Origin: Gentiana macrophylla
Taxonomy: Eukaryota > Streptophyta > Magnoliopsida > Gentianales > Gentianaceae
Length of the DNA: 64,000 nucleotides
Assembly (NCBI GenBank): GCA_026214975.1
Contig: CM047809.1
Coordinates: forward strand, 25,704,241 to 25,768,240
Reading direction: 5' to 3'
Positions within the stretch are counted from its first letter, which is position 1; every line of letters begins with the position of its first letter. The position numbers and the translations under genes are program-made. Below, piece after piece: positions 22,830 to 34,567 of this stretch. The notes below the pieces were generated by a model that saw nothing but the letters and a program-made list of their open reading frames with translations, did not search any database and was not told the origin of the DNA.

Positions 22830-24467
22830 TCAACTTGCTAAATCCTTCATGGCTGAGTGGTTTTGTGAAATGTCAGCCAATTGATCTTCAGTAGGTATGT
22901 ATCTGAGAATGACATCCCTTTTTCAACATGATCTCTGATAAAATTATGTCTTGCATCAATATGCTTTGTTCTTGAATGCAATACTGGATTTTCAGTGATA
23001 GATATTGCACTTGTGTTGTCACCCATAATTGGAATTGTCTTCTCCTCTATTCTATAATCCCTTAGCTGTTGTCTAATCCATAGTACTTGTGCACAGCAAC
23101 TGCATGTTGCTATATATTATGCTTCAGTTGTTGATGTGGATATAGAGTTTTGCTTTTTGCAAACCATGATACTAGTCTGCTGCCTAACATTTGACAGATT
23201 CCAGAGGTGCTTTTTCTATCTATCTTGCATCCAGCATAGTCAGAGTCTGAATATGATATTAGCTTGAATCCTCCATCTTTTGGATACCAAATTCCAACAT
23301 TGATGGTGTTCTTCAGGTATTTGATTATTCTTTTGGCTCCTAGAAGGTGTGATTCCTTTGGTTGAGCTTGAAATATTGCACATACTCCTTCTCCATAAGC
23401 TAGTCAGGTATGCTTACAGTTAGATAGGGTAGGGATCCAATGATTCCTCTATAAAGCTTCTGATCAACATCCTTTCCACTTTCATATTTTCCAAGAATAA
23501 CCTTTGCACACATTGTTGTATCTGATGTGCCACTTGTGTCCATACCATACTTGTGTATCAAGTCTTTTGTGTACTTGGCTTGATTAAAGAAGATGCCATC
23601 TTTCATTTGCTTTATTTGTAGACCAAGAAAGTAATTTAGTTCCCCCATCATGCTCATACGAAATTTTCTTTTCATTAAGTTTGAAAATTTCTCACATAGC
23701 TTTTCACCTTCTGATCCAAAGATAATGTCATCAACATAGATTTGGACTAACAAGGTGCTTGATCCTTCCTCTAGCTTGAAAAGAGTCTTATCAATAGTTC
23801 ATTTGTTGAATCCATTGTTGGTTAAGAATTGTGAAAGTGTCTCATACCAAGCTCTGGGTGCCTGTTTAAGTCTAAAAAGTTCCTTTTTGAGCTTGTATAC
23901 TTTATCTTCTTTCCCTTTTAGTTGAAAACTATGAGGTTGTTCCACATATATTTCTTCTTCTAAAAGTCCATTCAGAAATGCACTCTTGACATCCATTTGA
24001 TAAACTTTAAAGTCTTTGTGGCCTGCAAAAGCTAGAAAGAGTCTGAGTGCTTCCAATCTTGCTACTGGTGCAAAGGTTTCATCATAATCTATTCCTTCAG
24101 CTTGAGAATAGCCTTTTGCAACTAGCCTTGCTTTGTTTCTGACAACTGTCCCTTGTTCATCCAACTTGTTTTTGAATACCCATTTTGTTCCAATGATGTT
24201 GGCTATGTCTGGTCTGTCAACAAGTTCCCAGACCTCATTTCTTTCAAATTCATTTAGTTCTTCTTGCATGGCTGTAATCCAATCAGCATCTTGGATTGCA
24301 TCATCTATTGTTTTGGGTTCTACTTGTGATAGAAAGCTTGTTAACATATTCTCCAGTTGCCTTCTGGTTTTGACTCCTGTGTGAATACCTCCAATAACTT
24401 GATCTTCAGGATGGTCTCTGAGCCAGTTGAGGTTAGGTTGAAGTTTCTCTTGAATTAGTGCTTCCAC
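22830..24467 (-). pseudogene. Copia reverse transcriptase and RNase H (degenerate)
   Basis: From 24467 the frame shows [55 protein letters not shown] and [19 protein letters not shown] single in-frame stop near 23798 precedes LLVQIYVDDIIFG, so the catalytic YVDD box is intact. NYFLGLQIKQMKDG and KYTKDLIHKYGM follow. RNase H is broken but visible: SYSDSDYAGCKIDRKSTSG (about 23230) and, in other frames, HSRTKHIDARHNFI and PTEDQLADI down to about 22830. It would copy the element RNA to cDNA. Confidence 0.9.
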
Positions 24468-25500
24468 AACTTTAGTTTGTGCATTAGCTTCATGTTCTTG
24501 TGCTGGTGCCTCTTATGTTGTATTGACTGGTGGCTCATCTTGATTTTCAAAATTGTGATTCATAATGGTAGCTGGTACTGTTGTATTCATATAAACATGT
24601 CTTTGACCTACCTCTCCTTCAAGTTCTTGAAGGCTTTCACCATTTGTGTTTGGTTCATCAAAGACTACATGAATTGATTCTTCAATCACCAAAGTTCTTT
24701 TGTTGAGCACTCTAAAAGCTTTTCTAGCGTCTGAGTATCCCATAAAGATTGATTCATCAGCTTTTTCATCAAAAGTATGTAACTGATTCTGTTCAAAACA
24801 AACATTTAGGTCCAAACATATGCAAATGTGAGATGTTAGGTTTTCTTCCATTCCATATTTCATATGGAGTTTTTCCATGATGTTTGTTGATGATTGATCT
24901 GTTTTGAGTATAGCATGTTGTATTTGCTGCTTCAGCCCAAAATCTCTTTGGCAAGCATGCTTCTGCAATCATTGTTCTGACTGCTTCTTTGAGTGTCCTA
25001 TTTCTTATTTCTGCTAAACCATTCTGTTGTGGAGTCCCTACTGCCGATAGTTGATGCAATACTCCATTTTCTTCACAGTGGGTTATGATAATTTCATTTA
25101 GAAACTCTGTGCCTCTGCCTGATCTGATCTTTATGATCTTCAGTTCCTTCTCATTTTGAATTCTTCTTAGCAAATCTAGAAACTTTTTGAGTGTCTCTCT
25201 TTTCTTATTCATGAATATGGTCCAGGTGAATTTGGAAAAGTCATCCACCACTACTAAAGTATATTTCTTTCAACTTACACTGACTGGTCCAAAAAGATCC
25301 ATATGTAACAGATGTAAAATTCTTGTTGTTGATTGATAGGGCTTTGACTTGAAAGAGCTTTTAATTTGCTTCCCTTTTTGACATGCATCACAGAGACTTT
25401 CCTTTTTGAATGTGATCTCTGGTAAGCCTTCAACTAGCTTGTTCATTGACAGTGTGTTGATGGTTTTGAAGTTGAGATGATTCATGGTTTTGATTGCTTA
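24468..25500 (-). pseudogene. Copia integrase with altered catalytic residue
   Basis: A zinc-binding segment (MNHLNFKT...CDACQKGKQ, 25485-25370) leads to LLHMDLFGPVS, holding the first catalytic Asp. The core continues as MVDDFSKFTWTIFM from 25251. The second catalytic position reads IRSGRGTEF, where IRSDRGTEF is expected, so Asp is replaced by Gly. The third acidic residue is in TPQQNGLAEIRNRTL. After FWAEAANTTCYTQNR and TPYEIWNGRKPNISHLHMFG the frame shifts into CFEQNQLHTFDEKADESIFM near 24800. The region down to 24468 is the linker to RT. Confidence 0.88.
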
Positions 25501-25597
25501 TTTTTGACAAGCAAACATGTTTCGATGATTGATACATACATGTTATCTTCTCTTCTTCTGCAAGAGCAACTGTGTTGGTTTGGTTGTGAATAACTTT

Positions 25598-25873
25598 TCA
25601 CCCTTCCTTGTTGAAGTGCACATTGTAGCCTTTGTCACAGAATTGACTAATGCTTAGTAGATTGAAATTCAGTCCTTTAACATAAGCAACATTTTGAATC
25701 TTCAAACTGTTTTTGAGCATTATGCCTTTCCCCTTAATTTTACCAGGGTTTTCTTTGCCTCCAAAAGTAACTTTGGGTCCATCAAAAGCTTTAAAGTCAG
25801 TGAGCCATCCCTTGTTCCCTGTCATGTGTCTGGAACATCCACTGTCTATATACCAGACATCCTACAAAACCAA
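25598..25873 (-). pseudogene. Copia aspartic protease
   Basis: The minus strand reads DVWYIDSGCSRHMTGNKG around 25865-25810, with the active-site D-S-G, then GKIKGKGIMLKN and LNFNLLSISQFCDKGY. Copia proteases act as dimers to cut the polyprotein. The stop near 25873, just upstream, separates it from gag in this copy. Confidence 0.88.
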
Positions 25874-27946
25874 TTAATTATGTTTAGGTACCCAACACTG
25901 TTTGGGTCCATACCTGTTAGCAGTCATGCCTCCTACTCCTAGTGTGTATCCAAAGGATCTTCTTTTAGGATAATTGAAGTCATCAACTTCATATGTATAA
26001 GGCATGGCAGAATAGCTTCTAATATTTCTACTAAAGGTATTCTGATACTTTTCTCTACTTTTTGGTGCATTTACATCCTTTTTCACTCTCCAATATGTAG
26101 AAGGAAACTTATTTCCATGCTGCTTATTGTGTCCAAGATTATGCCTTAGCTGGCTTTTCTTGAACACATGATGCATGGCATGAAATGGTTTCTTCTTGTA
26201 TTTTAGGGGTGTGATATTCCAATCATCCTCAGAAGGGTAAAGTCTTCCCTTACCTTTCTGAACTCCTTTGCCTTTATTTGGCTGGATTGATGATTTATTC
26301 TGCTATTTCACTACACTGGGTTTTGACTTCACCGGTACAGGATGAGTGGTTGAAACTATGGTCTGTCCTTTTCTGAATTTTGGCCCAGGCTTGGTCCTTG
26401 AATCAGAATTGTGGTGTCCATTGTTTATAATTTCATCCTGATTGTTGTAGCCAAGACCAGATCTGGATCCAAACCTTTTTGGGGGTTTGTAAGCTGGTGC
26501 ATTAAGTGGTGCAGTGGAGTTCTTAACTAGTATGGATATTTTTTCAGGTGGTCTTTCAACATTAGATGAGTGATCATCTGCTGCTTGTTGATCAGTTGAG
26601 TGAATCTCCTTACTAGTTTGCTCAGCTTTTATTTCTTCCAGTTCTTTCTTAAATCTTTTATTTTCCTTTCTCAGATTCTCACATTCTAGTTCCAGAATTT
26701 CATGATTTGCTTGAATTTCTTCAAATTTGCTCATGAGATTTTGAATTAGTTTTGCGGAAGGAATAATAGAAGATCGTGCAGTGTCAGATGTGGATGCACT
26801 AGATGATGAGTATGAGCTGGATGTTACCTCAGTTTCATTTGACTCTTTAGCTATAAGGCATAGGTATGCCTTTTCATTGTCTAAGATGTCAGCTTCATCA
26901 TCATCAGAATCATTTTTAGATGATTCTTCATTCTTTTCACTGCAAGATTCATCTTTGAGTGCCTTCTTGATCTTTTTCTTTTCAGTTGTCTTGTACTTTT
27001 TCTTGTCCTCATCTTTGTCTTTTCAGGGAAATCAGCCTTGAAATGACCTTTCTTCTTGCAGTTGAAGCATCTGTATTCATCATCCATTTTCTTCATGTCT
27101 TTGCTTGAGCTAGACTTCTTGTTTGATGATGAGCTTCCTCTAAATTTCTTTTTTTGCTAAACTTGTCAAAGCATTTAATTAGTAGAGCTACCTGTTCTTT
27201 TAGCTCCAGTGTCTCTTTGCTGCTTGAGTTAGCTGTTTTACTTTGCTCGGGTGCAACCAGTGCACTGGCCTTATGTACCTCTACTGGTGCATTATCTTCA
27301 CCGTTCAACTCAAATTTATGAGCCTTTAGTTGAGACATCAAATCAAAGTGTCAGTGTTTGCAAGGTTTGTTGTTACTCTAAGCACTGATGAGATGATCTT
27401 CCATCTTTCAGGTAGGTCTCTGAATATCTTCAGACATACTTCCTTCTGAGGATATGTATGTCCAAGTTGTTGCAGTTCACTAATGATGCTTGAAAATCTA
27501 TTATCCATTTGATCAATGGATTCACCAGTCTTCATTTTAAAGTTCTCAAATTTCTATTTTGCAACAGATAATTTATTCTCTTTAACTGCTTCTAATCCTT
27601 CATTGAACAGTGCCAACTTGTCCCACATCTCCTTTACTGTTTTGCAATCTTTGATCCTCATAAATATGTTGATGTCCAGAGTCTTCAAAATCATATCTTT
27701 TGCAACAAAGTCTAGATTTTCTCTTCTCCTGTCATCCTTGGTCCAATCTTTCTTTAGTTTATCGGTTTCTTTTCCTTGATCTGCTCCTGTGGTTATCATA
27801 GTTGTGATCTTGATTGCTTTATCATTGATTACATCCAGCATCTCCTCATGAGTTGCTGCAAGATGAGAATACATCCTTATTTTATATTCATCAAAATTAT
27901 TAACATTGAATACAGGTACCTTTGACATGAAATTTGAGGAATCCAT
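25874..27946 (-). pseudogene. Sirevirus-like gag (degenerate)
   Basis: The ATG at 27946 lies about 115 bp inside the primer-binding site. The N-terminal gag region shows FNVNNFDEYKIRMYSHLAA, MILKTLDINIFMRIKDCKTV and KEMWDKLALFNEG, then, after frame breaks, MDNRFSSIISELQQLG and IFRDLPERWKIISS, typical of the UBN2-type gag of copia elements. A zinc knuckle appears as YRCFNCKKKGHFKADFPE, with the last Cys replaced by Phe. A helical segment (26734-26600, LELECENLRKENKRFKKELE) and the motif GPKQCWVPKHN just before protease follow. It would form the particle shell and bind RNA. Confidence 0.85.
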
Positions 27947-28060
27947 AAGTACAAATAAGAGATATTTATAGAAAGCACAAATTCAAAAACTACTTTGAAA
28001 ATATATGATCTCTTTGTTACAAGAAATTAGATCTGAACAGGTTCTGATGCTAGGAACACT

Positions 28061-28072
28061 GCTCCGATACCA
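28061..28072 (-). other. Primer-binding site of the Sirevirus-like element
   Basis: The minus strand reads TGGTATCGGAGC two bases inside the LTR. It matches the initiator tRNA-Met site TGGTATCAGAGC with one change. Confidence 0.85.
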
Positions 28073-28074
28073 AT

Positions 28075-29449
28075 TGTTGGTCCCAGAGAAGGGTAATACT
28101 ATAGTCAGAGGGGGGGTGAATGACTATAGTGGAGTTTCAAAAACTTTTCTTGTATTTAAAATCTTTTGGGCAGCGGATAAGTCCCGTCTTTAAATGTTGG
28201 TTCAAAGTAGATTATTCGATCACAGATATAGAGTATGCAATGAAATAAAGTGTTGTAAAGTAAATTGCTGAAAGTAAATAGACAAAAAGGTTTATAGTGG
28301 TTCAGGGTGGTGTAATCCCTTAATCTACGCTTCTCCTGTGATGATTGGAGGAATTCACTATTTTTTTCACAATTACAATAGCACGATTGTCCTTGGCTAC
28401 ACAAGCTTCACAATCTGCAAGACTATCACTCCATGGCTTCAAAACCTTCAGTGACTCAGTCTCTATCATTGCTTATTGAGAACAAATCTTTCAGCAGCTT
28501 TCACAAAGGTTGCAACTCTTTCTCAGATTCCTCTGATTCATTTGCCTCATTTGATGTGAATTGGATTCACAGACTTGTGATCAATCTCAGTGCTTGCTGT
28601 GGAATTTGAGCTCTGATTTCTGAGTTGATCTCTAGATGTTTATTGTAAGTATAGATAGAAGGCTTTTCAAATTGACAGAGTTTTTGCTTGTTTCTATCAG
28701 ATTCAATCGTTGTTTTTCTTGTCTGTCAATGCCTTTCATTTATAGCCTTGATAATCCTTTATTTGAATTTCGGTCCGTTGGCTATTTAATGTTGTGAATA
28801 AACCTTGATTCCCCTTTAATTATATTCACCTTGATTTCGGTGATCGGATTTTTCTTCAAACGTTTATCAGAAAATCCGTCATTAATTGATCCTCAATTGA
28901 TTGTGCATTTAATGCTTGATCTTCATCTTTTGAAATCTGAATGAGTAAAGTTTACTTGGCCGTTCCCTGAACGGTTAAGTGATTCTTCTGACTTGGCTGT
29001 TTGGTTCTTCCTTCACAGCTCTGTCTTTACTCAGCCAAAAGTTAGTTTACTTTGCTGGTTCACTGCATTGTTATTTTCTTTAATTCTTTCAAGTACATTT
29101 TGTATTTCACTGATCCTTGATTTGGGTGAGATCAGTGTACACCATATTTGACAATGTATTTCATCATCTGAATTATAACTTAGACTTATCCAAGGTCATC
29201 ACAGACTTCATTGGTAATAAGTAAGACCACACTGTCTTCATGCTTATCTGTTGGTACTTGGCTGGCTTCACTCTGCCGGATATCTGTTTTACTTTGCCGT
29301 CCTACCAACTAGTACAATACTTGTCTGACTCAACTTATACAACATGTCAGACTCTAAGTAAAGACTTATACAGAGAATTCTAACTTATTTCAGGCTTGCT
29401 ATAACAGCTAGTATGGCCATCATCAAAACATAATAAAATGTTCCTAACA
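28075..29449 (-). repeat. 5' LTR of the Sirevirus-like element
   Basis: This 1375-bp LTR pairs with 18718-20085, with frequent substitutions and small indels between the two, so the insertion is not recent. It ends CCTAACA at 29449, followed by flank GTTTT. Confidence 0.93.
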
Positions 29450-30162
29450 GTTTTCCTCTAGTGATGTTACGGCCCCTCCTTATTCCAATGGTACTCAATT
29501 CCGTCAGGTTCCTGGTGCATTGTGGTACCTTTTGTTTACACGCCCAGATATTGCTCATGTTGTTAATAAACTCTCACAATACAACATTCCCACACGGATT
29601 ATCATTGGGTCCTTGTCAAGTGTTATTTAGGTGGTTCAATGCATGAGGACCTCCAGTTTTTCTCCGCATCTCCTCTTGCCCTTCATGCCTTTTCCGATGT
29701 TTATTGGGGCACCAACAAAGATGGTGATTATTCCGCTACCACAGCTTATTTAGATTTTCTTGGTCAAAATCTTATGTCGTGGAGCTCTAAGAAGCAATCA
29801 TCCATTGCTCGTTCTTCGATTAAGCCGAATATCGTTTCGTTGTTGCAACTGCTGCTGAACTGGCCGCATGGGTTTCCTATTTACTGGCCGCCTTGGTTTT
29901 ACGCCTTTGACCACTCCCGTTATTTTTTGTGATAGTGCTGGTGCTACGTAGTTATGTGCCAACATGGTCTTCCATTCTCGCATGAAGCATGTCATGATTG
30001 ATTGTCACTTTATTCGTGATCAAATGCAACATGGTCTAATTCGGGTTTCGCATGTCTCCAGTTCTGATCAGCTCGCTGATGCCTTAACCAAACAATAGCC
30101 TCGTCTTCCCTTTGCTCATTTAAGTTCAAGTAGGGCCTTCACTCCCATCGTCCCGCATGAGG
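29450..30162 (+). pseudogene. Ty1/copia RT end and RNase H, right piece
   Basis: The frame resumes with SDVTAPPYSNGTQFRQVPGA, then FTRPDIAHVVNKLSQY. RNase H follows: LHAFSDVYWGTNKDGDYSAT, LMSWSSKKQSSIARSS and, after a frameshift, [30 protein letters not shown] and [17 protein letters not shown]. The family usually has a second Asp where SDVYWG reads here (usual form SDADWG). The pieces 18654-18717 and 29450 onwards are one protein split by the Sirevirus-like insertion. Confidence 0.9.
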
Positions 30163-30307
30163 TGCGTATTAGGTTATTAGTAATTTTGTAATTATATTTG
30201 TAATTATATTTATAGGCTCTAGAATATTCCAAAATACTCTCTTAAAATGTATATATAACAAGTACTGTAATCACAACTGATCAATGAACGTCACTTTTCG
30301 TCAAACA
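30163..30307 (+). repeat. Probable 3' LTR of the + strand copia element
   Basis: Right after the pol end, TGCGTATTAGG opens a stretch with TATATTTATAGGCTCTAGAATA, ATGTATATATAACAAG and ATCAATGAACGTCAC, and TCAAACA at its end. This is the style of short copia LTRs. Without its partner the ends are uncertain; it may run to about 30329. Confidence 0.55.
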
Positions 30308-30414
30308 TATGTGTTCAGTGTTCTTTACATAGAGAATGTAATAGGGATAAGACAGTACATAAACATGCATAGAAAACCCTAAAGGCCTAATCTATTCAGT
30401 GACTTGTTGCGTAG

Positions 30415-30597
30415 CAGGGACGGAACTCAGGGGCCGGCTATATAGTGTGGGCGCAGCCCATCCGGTTTTTATTCTCGGTACATCTAAAACATTATGTAAT
30501 TAAGTCCAACAAAATTAGTTGTCTTAATCTAGCCCACCCTACTCTACAAATATAGTCTATTAACCCACCCGACCACCAATTCTTGATTCCGTCTATG
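30415..30597. mobile_element. hAT-like MITE
   Basis: The ends CAGGGACGGAACTCA and, inverted, CATAGACGGAATCAA form imperfect terminal repeats starting with the CA-G typical of hAT elements. The 8-bp flanks TTGCGTAG (30407-30414) and TTGCCCAG (30598-30605) match at six of eight positions. At 183 bp it is non-coding. Confidence 0.65.
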
Positions 30598-30605
30598 TTG
30601 CCCAG

Positions 30606-30823
30606 GCATCGGCTGTGGCATCACTAGAAGGCTCGACAATGCATATGGAGTTTTAAAATAAAGAAACGAATAAATGAACTTTTTTTAAGAAAATGTGTAG
30701 ACTTTTAAATGTTGAAATGAATTTGATGGTAGAGAACAATCAGAGAGAATGGTAGTTTAGTAAAATGTACATGCATTTTTTTAATTTAGAAAAAAATAGA
30801 GATGTTTGATAACCATTGAATCA

Positions 30824-30825
<2 letters not shown>
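30606..30825. other. Short unique-looking stretch
   Basis: AT-rich sequence leading into the TA microsatellite. I see no gene or element in it. Confidence 0.5.

Positions 30826-30900
<75 letters not shown>
30826..30900. repeat. (TA)n microsatellite, left half
   Basis: About 37 uninterrupted TA units. It is matched by a second TA tract at 33267, the other side of the Helitron-like element. Confidence 0.97.
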
Positions 30901-30901
<1 letters not shown>

Positions 30902-33263
30902 TAGAGCCGAAAACATGCGATGCACGTTTTTCCCCTAGTTTTTGCGGTTTTTTGTGTGCGTAAATTATACAGGTAAGTTCTGAGGCTTTTGTTAGATGCG
31001 TGTAAGCGTAATTATATAAACAACCTAAGTGTTTTTGCAGTTGGTATTACATAGGCGAGATGAATTACATTCTAGGACAAAATAGTTACAGAAGGTGCCC
31101 ACTGGTGTTGTAGGTTATTGGGTGCATATTCTCTAAATAACATAAGAACTGCAGATGGACAAAAGCATGACATTCTGTCAAATTTAGTTATCAAAGTAAA
31201 GGCCCGGTTATAAACCTAAAAAGAAATGAAACAAGACGAAAGAAATTAGAGCAGAGGTTTATTTGATTCGAGAAATTAGGCACATCTTGGCTTTCGGGGA
31301 TAAACATGCCATTAGAGTAGCAGCGGCATTTCGAGCATTGTTTTCTTCAATAAAACTGATGGTGGAGTTGATGATAAACAAGTGCAAGATACCGACAAAA
31401 CCATAAATATCTGAACCTTTACCGTGTAAAAACAATAGTTTTCCATGTTAAAGCAAATTTGTTTTTAGTTTTTTATTTGTAAACACAATCTACCGATTGG
31501 GGCAAATTGAGAGAGCTTGAAACAACAAATTTGGAAAACTGAGGCCGCTGTCGCAACGACAGGCCGTCTCGTGCTTATGTTTAATGTTTTTGTATCTTGG
31601 GGTTTTAAGCTTCGGGACCATATAAAGTCGATTATAGACCATATAATTGACTTTCAAAATCAACAACTAAAACTACGAAATCACACAAAGCAAGAAAACA
31701 CCGAAACACATACTCAGAGGCTGCAACAAATGGGGTTTCAGAAGCATTGGTAGCTAATTTATATCATAACTATTTTCTGTAGAAGCATATAGTTCAAATG
31801 ATATCATCTTATAGCATTTTCAAAAGTAAGTTCTTAAAACTTCTTTAGCATAGAGCATCATACACAGCTTATTAGATCTTCCACACCATAATCAATTACA
31901 TCACTGTGAAAAGCTTTCAACTTTAAGACACCAAAAATCTATAAACCCCAAAAGCTGAGAATTTAGAATTTTACCATAAAAAAAGGCAAAAAGATAAGAA
32001 TTTCCGGCTAAAAAAAGGTCACCTTTCGATTCAATACCCCATCAAATATAAATACAAAAAATAATATTATACTTGCTTTGAGAAACAACGTAGATCTGAC
32101 CCTTAATAGGCATAAGCAAAGGCTTTTTAGAATCAGACCCATCATACAACTTTAATTCCTCTTCAATTACCTCTCCAAGCTGAACAAGACATGCAATGAT
32201 TTTGCACACCACCGGATGATGAACACTCATACAATTTCACAATATTCCAAACCAAATACAATATATGAAGCTATTGTGGACAACCTTACATTTCATCACA
32301 CCCTACATACGAAGCTATTGTGGACCAAACAAGGCATGCAATTTAACAATCGGTCAAATCAACCTGAATAGATAATAAATACCCACCTTGAAAAAGAACA
32401 TAAGAAACATAAATGAAAATATACTCACCTATAACCCAATAGACGGAGAATCACAACCTGATGGGAAATTGACAGGCTCAACAACTTAAAAAATCAACAA
32501 ACCAAAAGAATTTGCGTTACCCAAAACGTAATAAAAGCAAAATCACAGTTGATTCCTTTAGCTGAGTGAAGGAAGTCTTAGATTAAAACGCCTTGTTGCC
32601 TCTCTCTCCCGTCTCGTCCTCCGAAAAACACACAATTGACAGGAACTCAAGTCGCAGAGACTTTATGAATCATAGTAGTGAATCATTTTCACAGACATGC
32701 ATCAGCCAACATCGAAGCAGTAAAGAATTCAATTTGAAGATCCACAAACACCAATTGACACCAAATTGGAAAAGAATAGAACCGCACCAAACACAAGCAC
32801 AACAGACACGGAGAAAACAAAGCACACCACCAATTAACAGTAAGAAGAGGGAGAATTTACCAGTGTATAGACAATAGAAAGTCGTCAGAATGTCTTCCGA
32901 CAATAGCTTTGGTGATTACAGGTGTCAGAATTATGAAATAGTCGATGCAGTGGAAATGGAAGGAGCGAAGCCCATACCAGTCAGACATGGGGCCTATATA
33001 TACTATCTGAATATATATCCAGTCGGTACATACGCTTAGTGGAGCCTCCACTACAGCTAACACCTATGTGCTGAGGCGGTGGTGGGTTACTCCACTGAGA
33101 AGTAGATGGCAAATTGAGAATAGCTCCACGTAGAAGGCCATGGAATGGCAAGAGACGACTCGTTTTGCTCGCAGGTTTTTCTTAAAAAAAAAAAAAAAAA
33201 AAAACAGCATAAGAGGACAAAATTGTCGTACCAAGATGGAAATTTAATATATACTCCATAGTA

Positions 33264-33266
<3 letters not shown>
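30901..33266 (-). mobile_element. Probable non-autonomous Helitron
   Basis: On the minus strand the segment begins TCATACTATGGAG after an A and ends GGCTCTAG before a T, fitting Helitron ends (5' TC, 3' CTRR, insertion between A and T). Twelve bases before the 3' end lies a hairpin with arms ACGTGC/GCATGT and loop ATC (30913-30927), as the family requires. The element splits a (TA)n tract. I see no Rep/helicase, so it is non-autonomous. Short minus-strand ORFs (32042-32230, 32857-33063) may be captured gene pieces, but I cannot name them. A 21-bp A run is at about 33184-33204. Confidence 0.68.

Positions 33267-33338
<72 letters not shown>
33267..33338. repeat. (TA)n microsatellite, right half
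   Basis: About 36 TA units directly abut the Helitron 5' end. Confidence 0.97.
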
Positions 33339-33343
<5 letters not shown>

Positions 33344-34567
33344 ACAGTAGCCCTAGACTTCACAAATTTTGTGTTTTGAGTTTTTTTGTTAAGGCTTTGC
33401 CGCTGCCCAAGCCTTCTCTCGAGAAAGCGGCCGGAATGATCTACAGACTAAGTTTCTGGAGCAGTCTGGTTGGTTTCTGGGATCCTTTAGCACCAGTTTC
33501 AATTTCCAGCAGCACTTTTAGGCTTTGAATCTCTTTTTGAAAGTAAAATCTAATCTTTTCGTAGTTGTTTTGGCTTTGATCTTTGTAGGTTAGATTCTTG
33601 TAAGATTTGTGTTAGATTCATTGTCGGTTTGTAGATTCACATAAGATTCATAAGTTAGTTGTTGTTTGGTTCGTTTGTTTGGCTCATTTACAAGGTAAGA
33701 AGTTTTTTTTGTCAAAAGATTTCAAATTTTTGGAGTTTATGTTTTAAGTCGTTTTGTTCTGTTTTCTTGATGAAACTGCACAAAATTGGACGTATCTATG
33801 TGTTAGGGTTATGTCGGGAAGCTGTAAGACCAGACGTTAAATCTTTGGCTAAATCCTTTGCCGATGTCTCATCCTTCTACTTGAGAAAGCGTCTGGATGA
33901 CTCTTAGACTCAGATTTTAGGTGTTTTGTGTTCAGAAACTTAGTATGGAGATAAAGCTTGGGTCATTGTCCCTAGCCTGCTCTCGGTAAAGCACCCCAAC
34001 TGATCCTTAGACTTAGTTTCTGGGCTTCCTATGTTGACAATAAGGTTTTCAGAAAGTTGTTTTAAGTGCTAGTTACATTTCTAGTCTTGTTTTCATGTTA
34101 TTAGTAGAGGTATGATGGTAGTTCGGTGTGGTTATGGCTGTTGTATTCCCCTATAGGTTAGCATGTACTTTAACATGAACTCTATGCGCTTTGTGTGCTC
34201 CTACGCGTTTGTAGTTAGTGTCTCACAATGTATTGAGAGGAGTACTATGGGTTTTATGTCCTGTGTCGGAGGTATGACAAGTTGTGCTCACCGTGTCGTT
34301 ATCGAGACGACAATTTCAAGTCCCGTGGGTTTTAAGTCCTATCATTGGAGGTATGGTTAGGCATATTAGCCATGTTGCACCAATCATTTATGTTGAGTCT
34401 CGTGGGTTTTAAGTCTCATGATAAGTTAGTAAGAAACATGAGCCTTTATGCTAAGTCCCATGGGTTTTAAGTCCTATGATTGGAACATGGCAGACAAGAC
34501 ATGAACATGATATGGTTAGTAGGTAAGTAAGATATGGTTAGTAGGTAAGTAAGGCATGGGTTGGTAT
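33339..34567. other. Non-coding stretch with degenerate short repeats
   Basis: Two repeat types recur. The first, around 33395-33465, 33845-33915 and 33960-34025, has the order TTTGCCG, CCTTCT, GAGAAAGCG and CAGACTAAGTTT. The second, at about 34250, 34320, 34405 and 34465, has the core GTGGGTTTTAAGTCCTAT. The word GATATGGTTAGTAGGTAAGTA is duplicated in tandem at about 34508-34552. No protein similarity is convincing; the ORF at 33659-33907 spans one repeat unit. Confidence 0.55.

Larger units (their letters stand above)
18718..29449 (-). mobile_element. Sirevirus-like Ty1/copia element
   Basis: LTRs at 18718-20085 and 28075-29449 bound a minus-strand gag, protease, integrase, RT, RNase H and a further ORF3. 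The layout, the long purine tract (CATCATCAAAAAGGGGGAAA) and the coiled-coil ORF3 before the 3' LTR fit the Sirevirus (SIRE/Maximus) branch. Flanks GATTT and GTTTT are a target duplication with one mismatch. It sits in the RT/RNase H region of the + strand copia element. Many stops and frameshifts make it inactive. Confidence 0.9.

Noticed and set aside
32042..32230. 62-residue minus-strand ORF in the Helitron as a captured host gene
   Set aside because: The protein looks gene-like, but I cannot match it to a family, and one short exon-sized frame is not enough.
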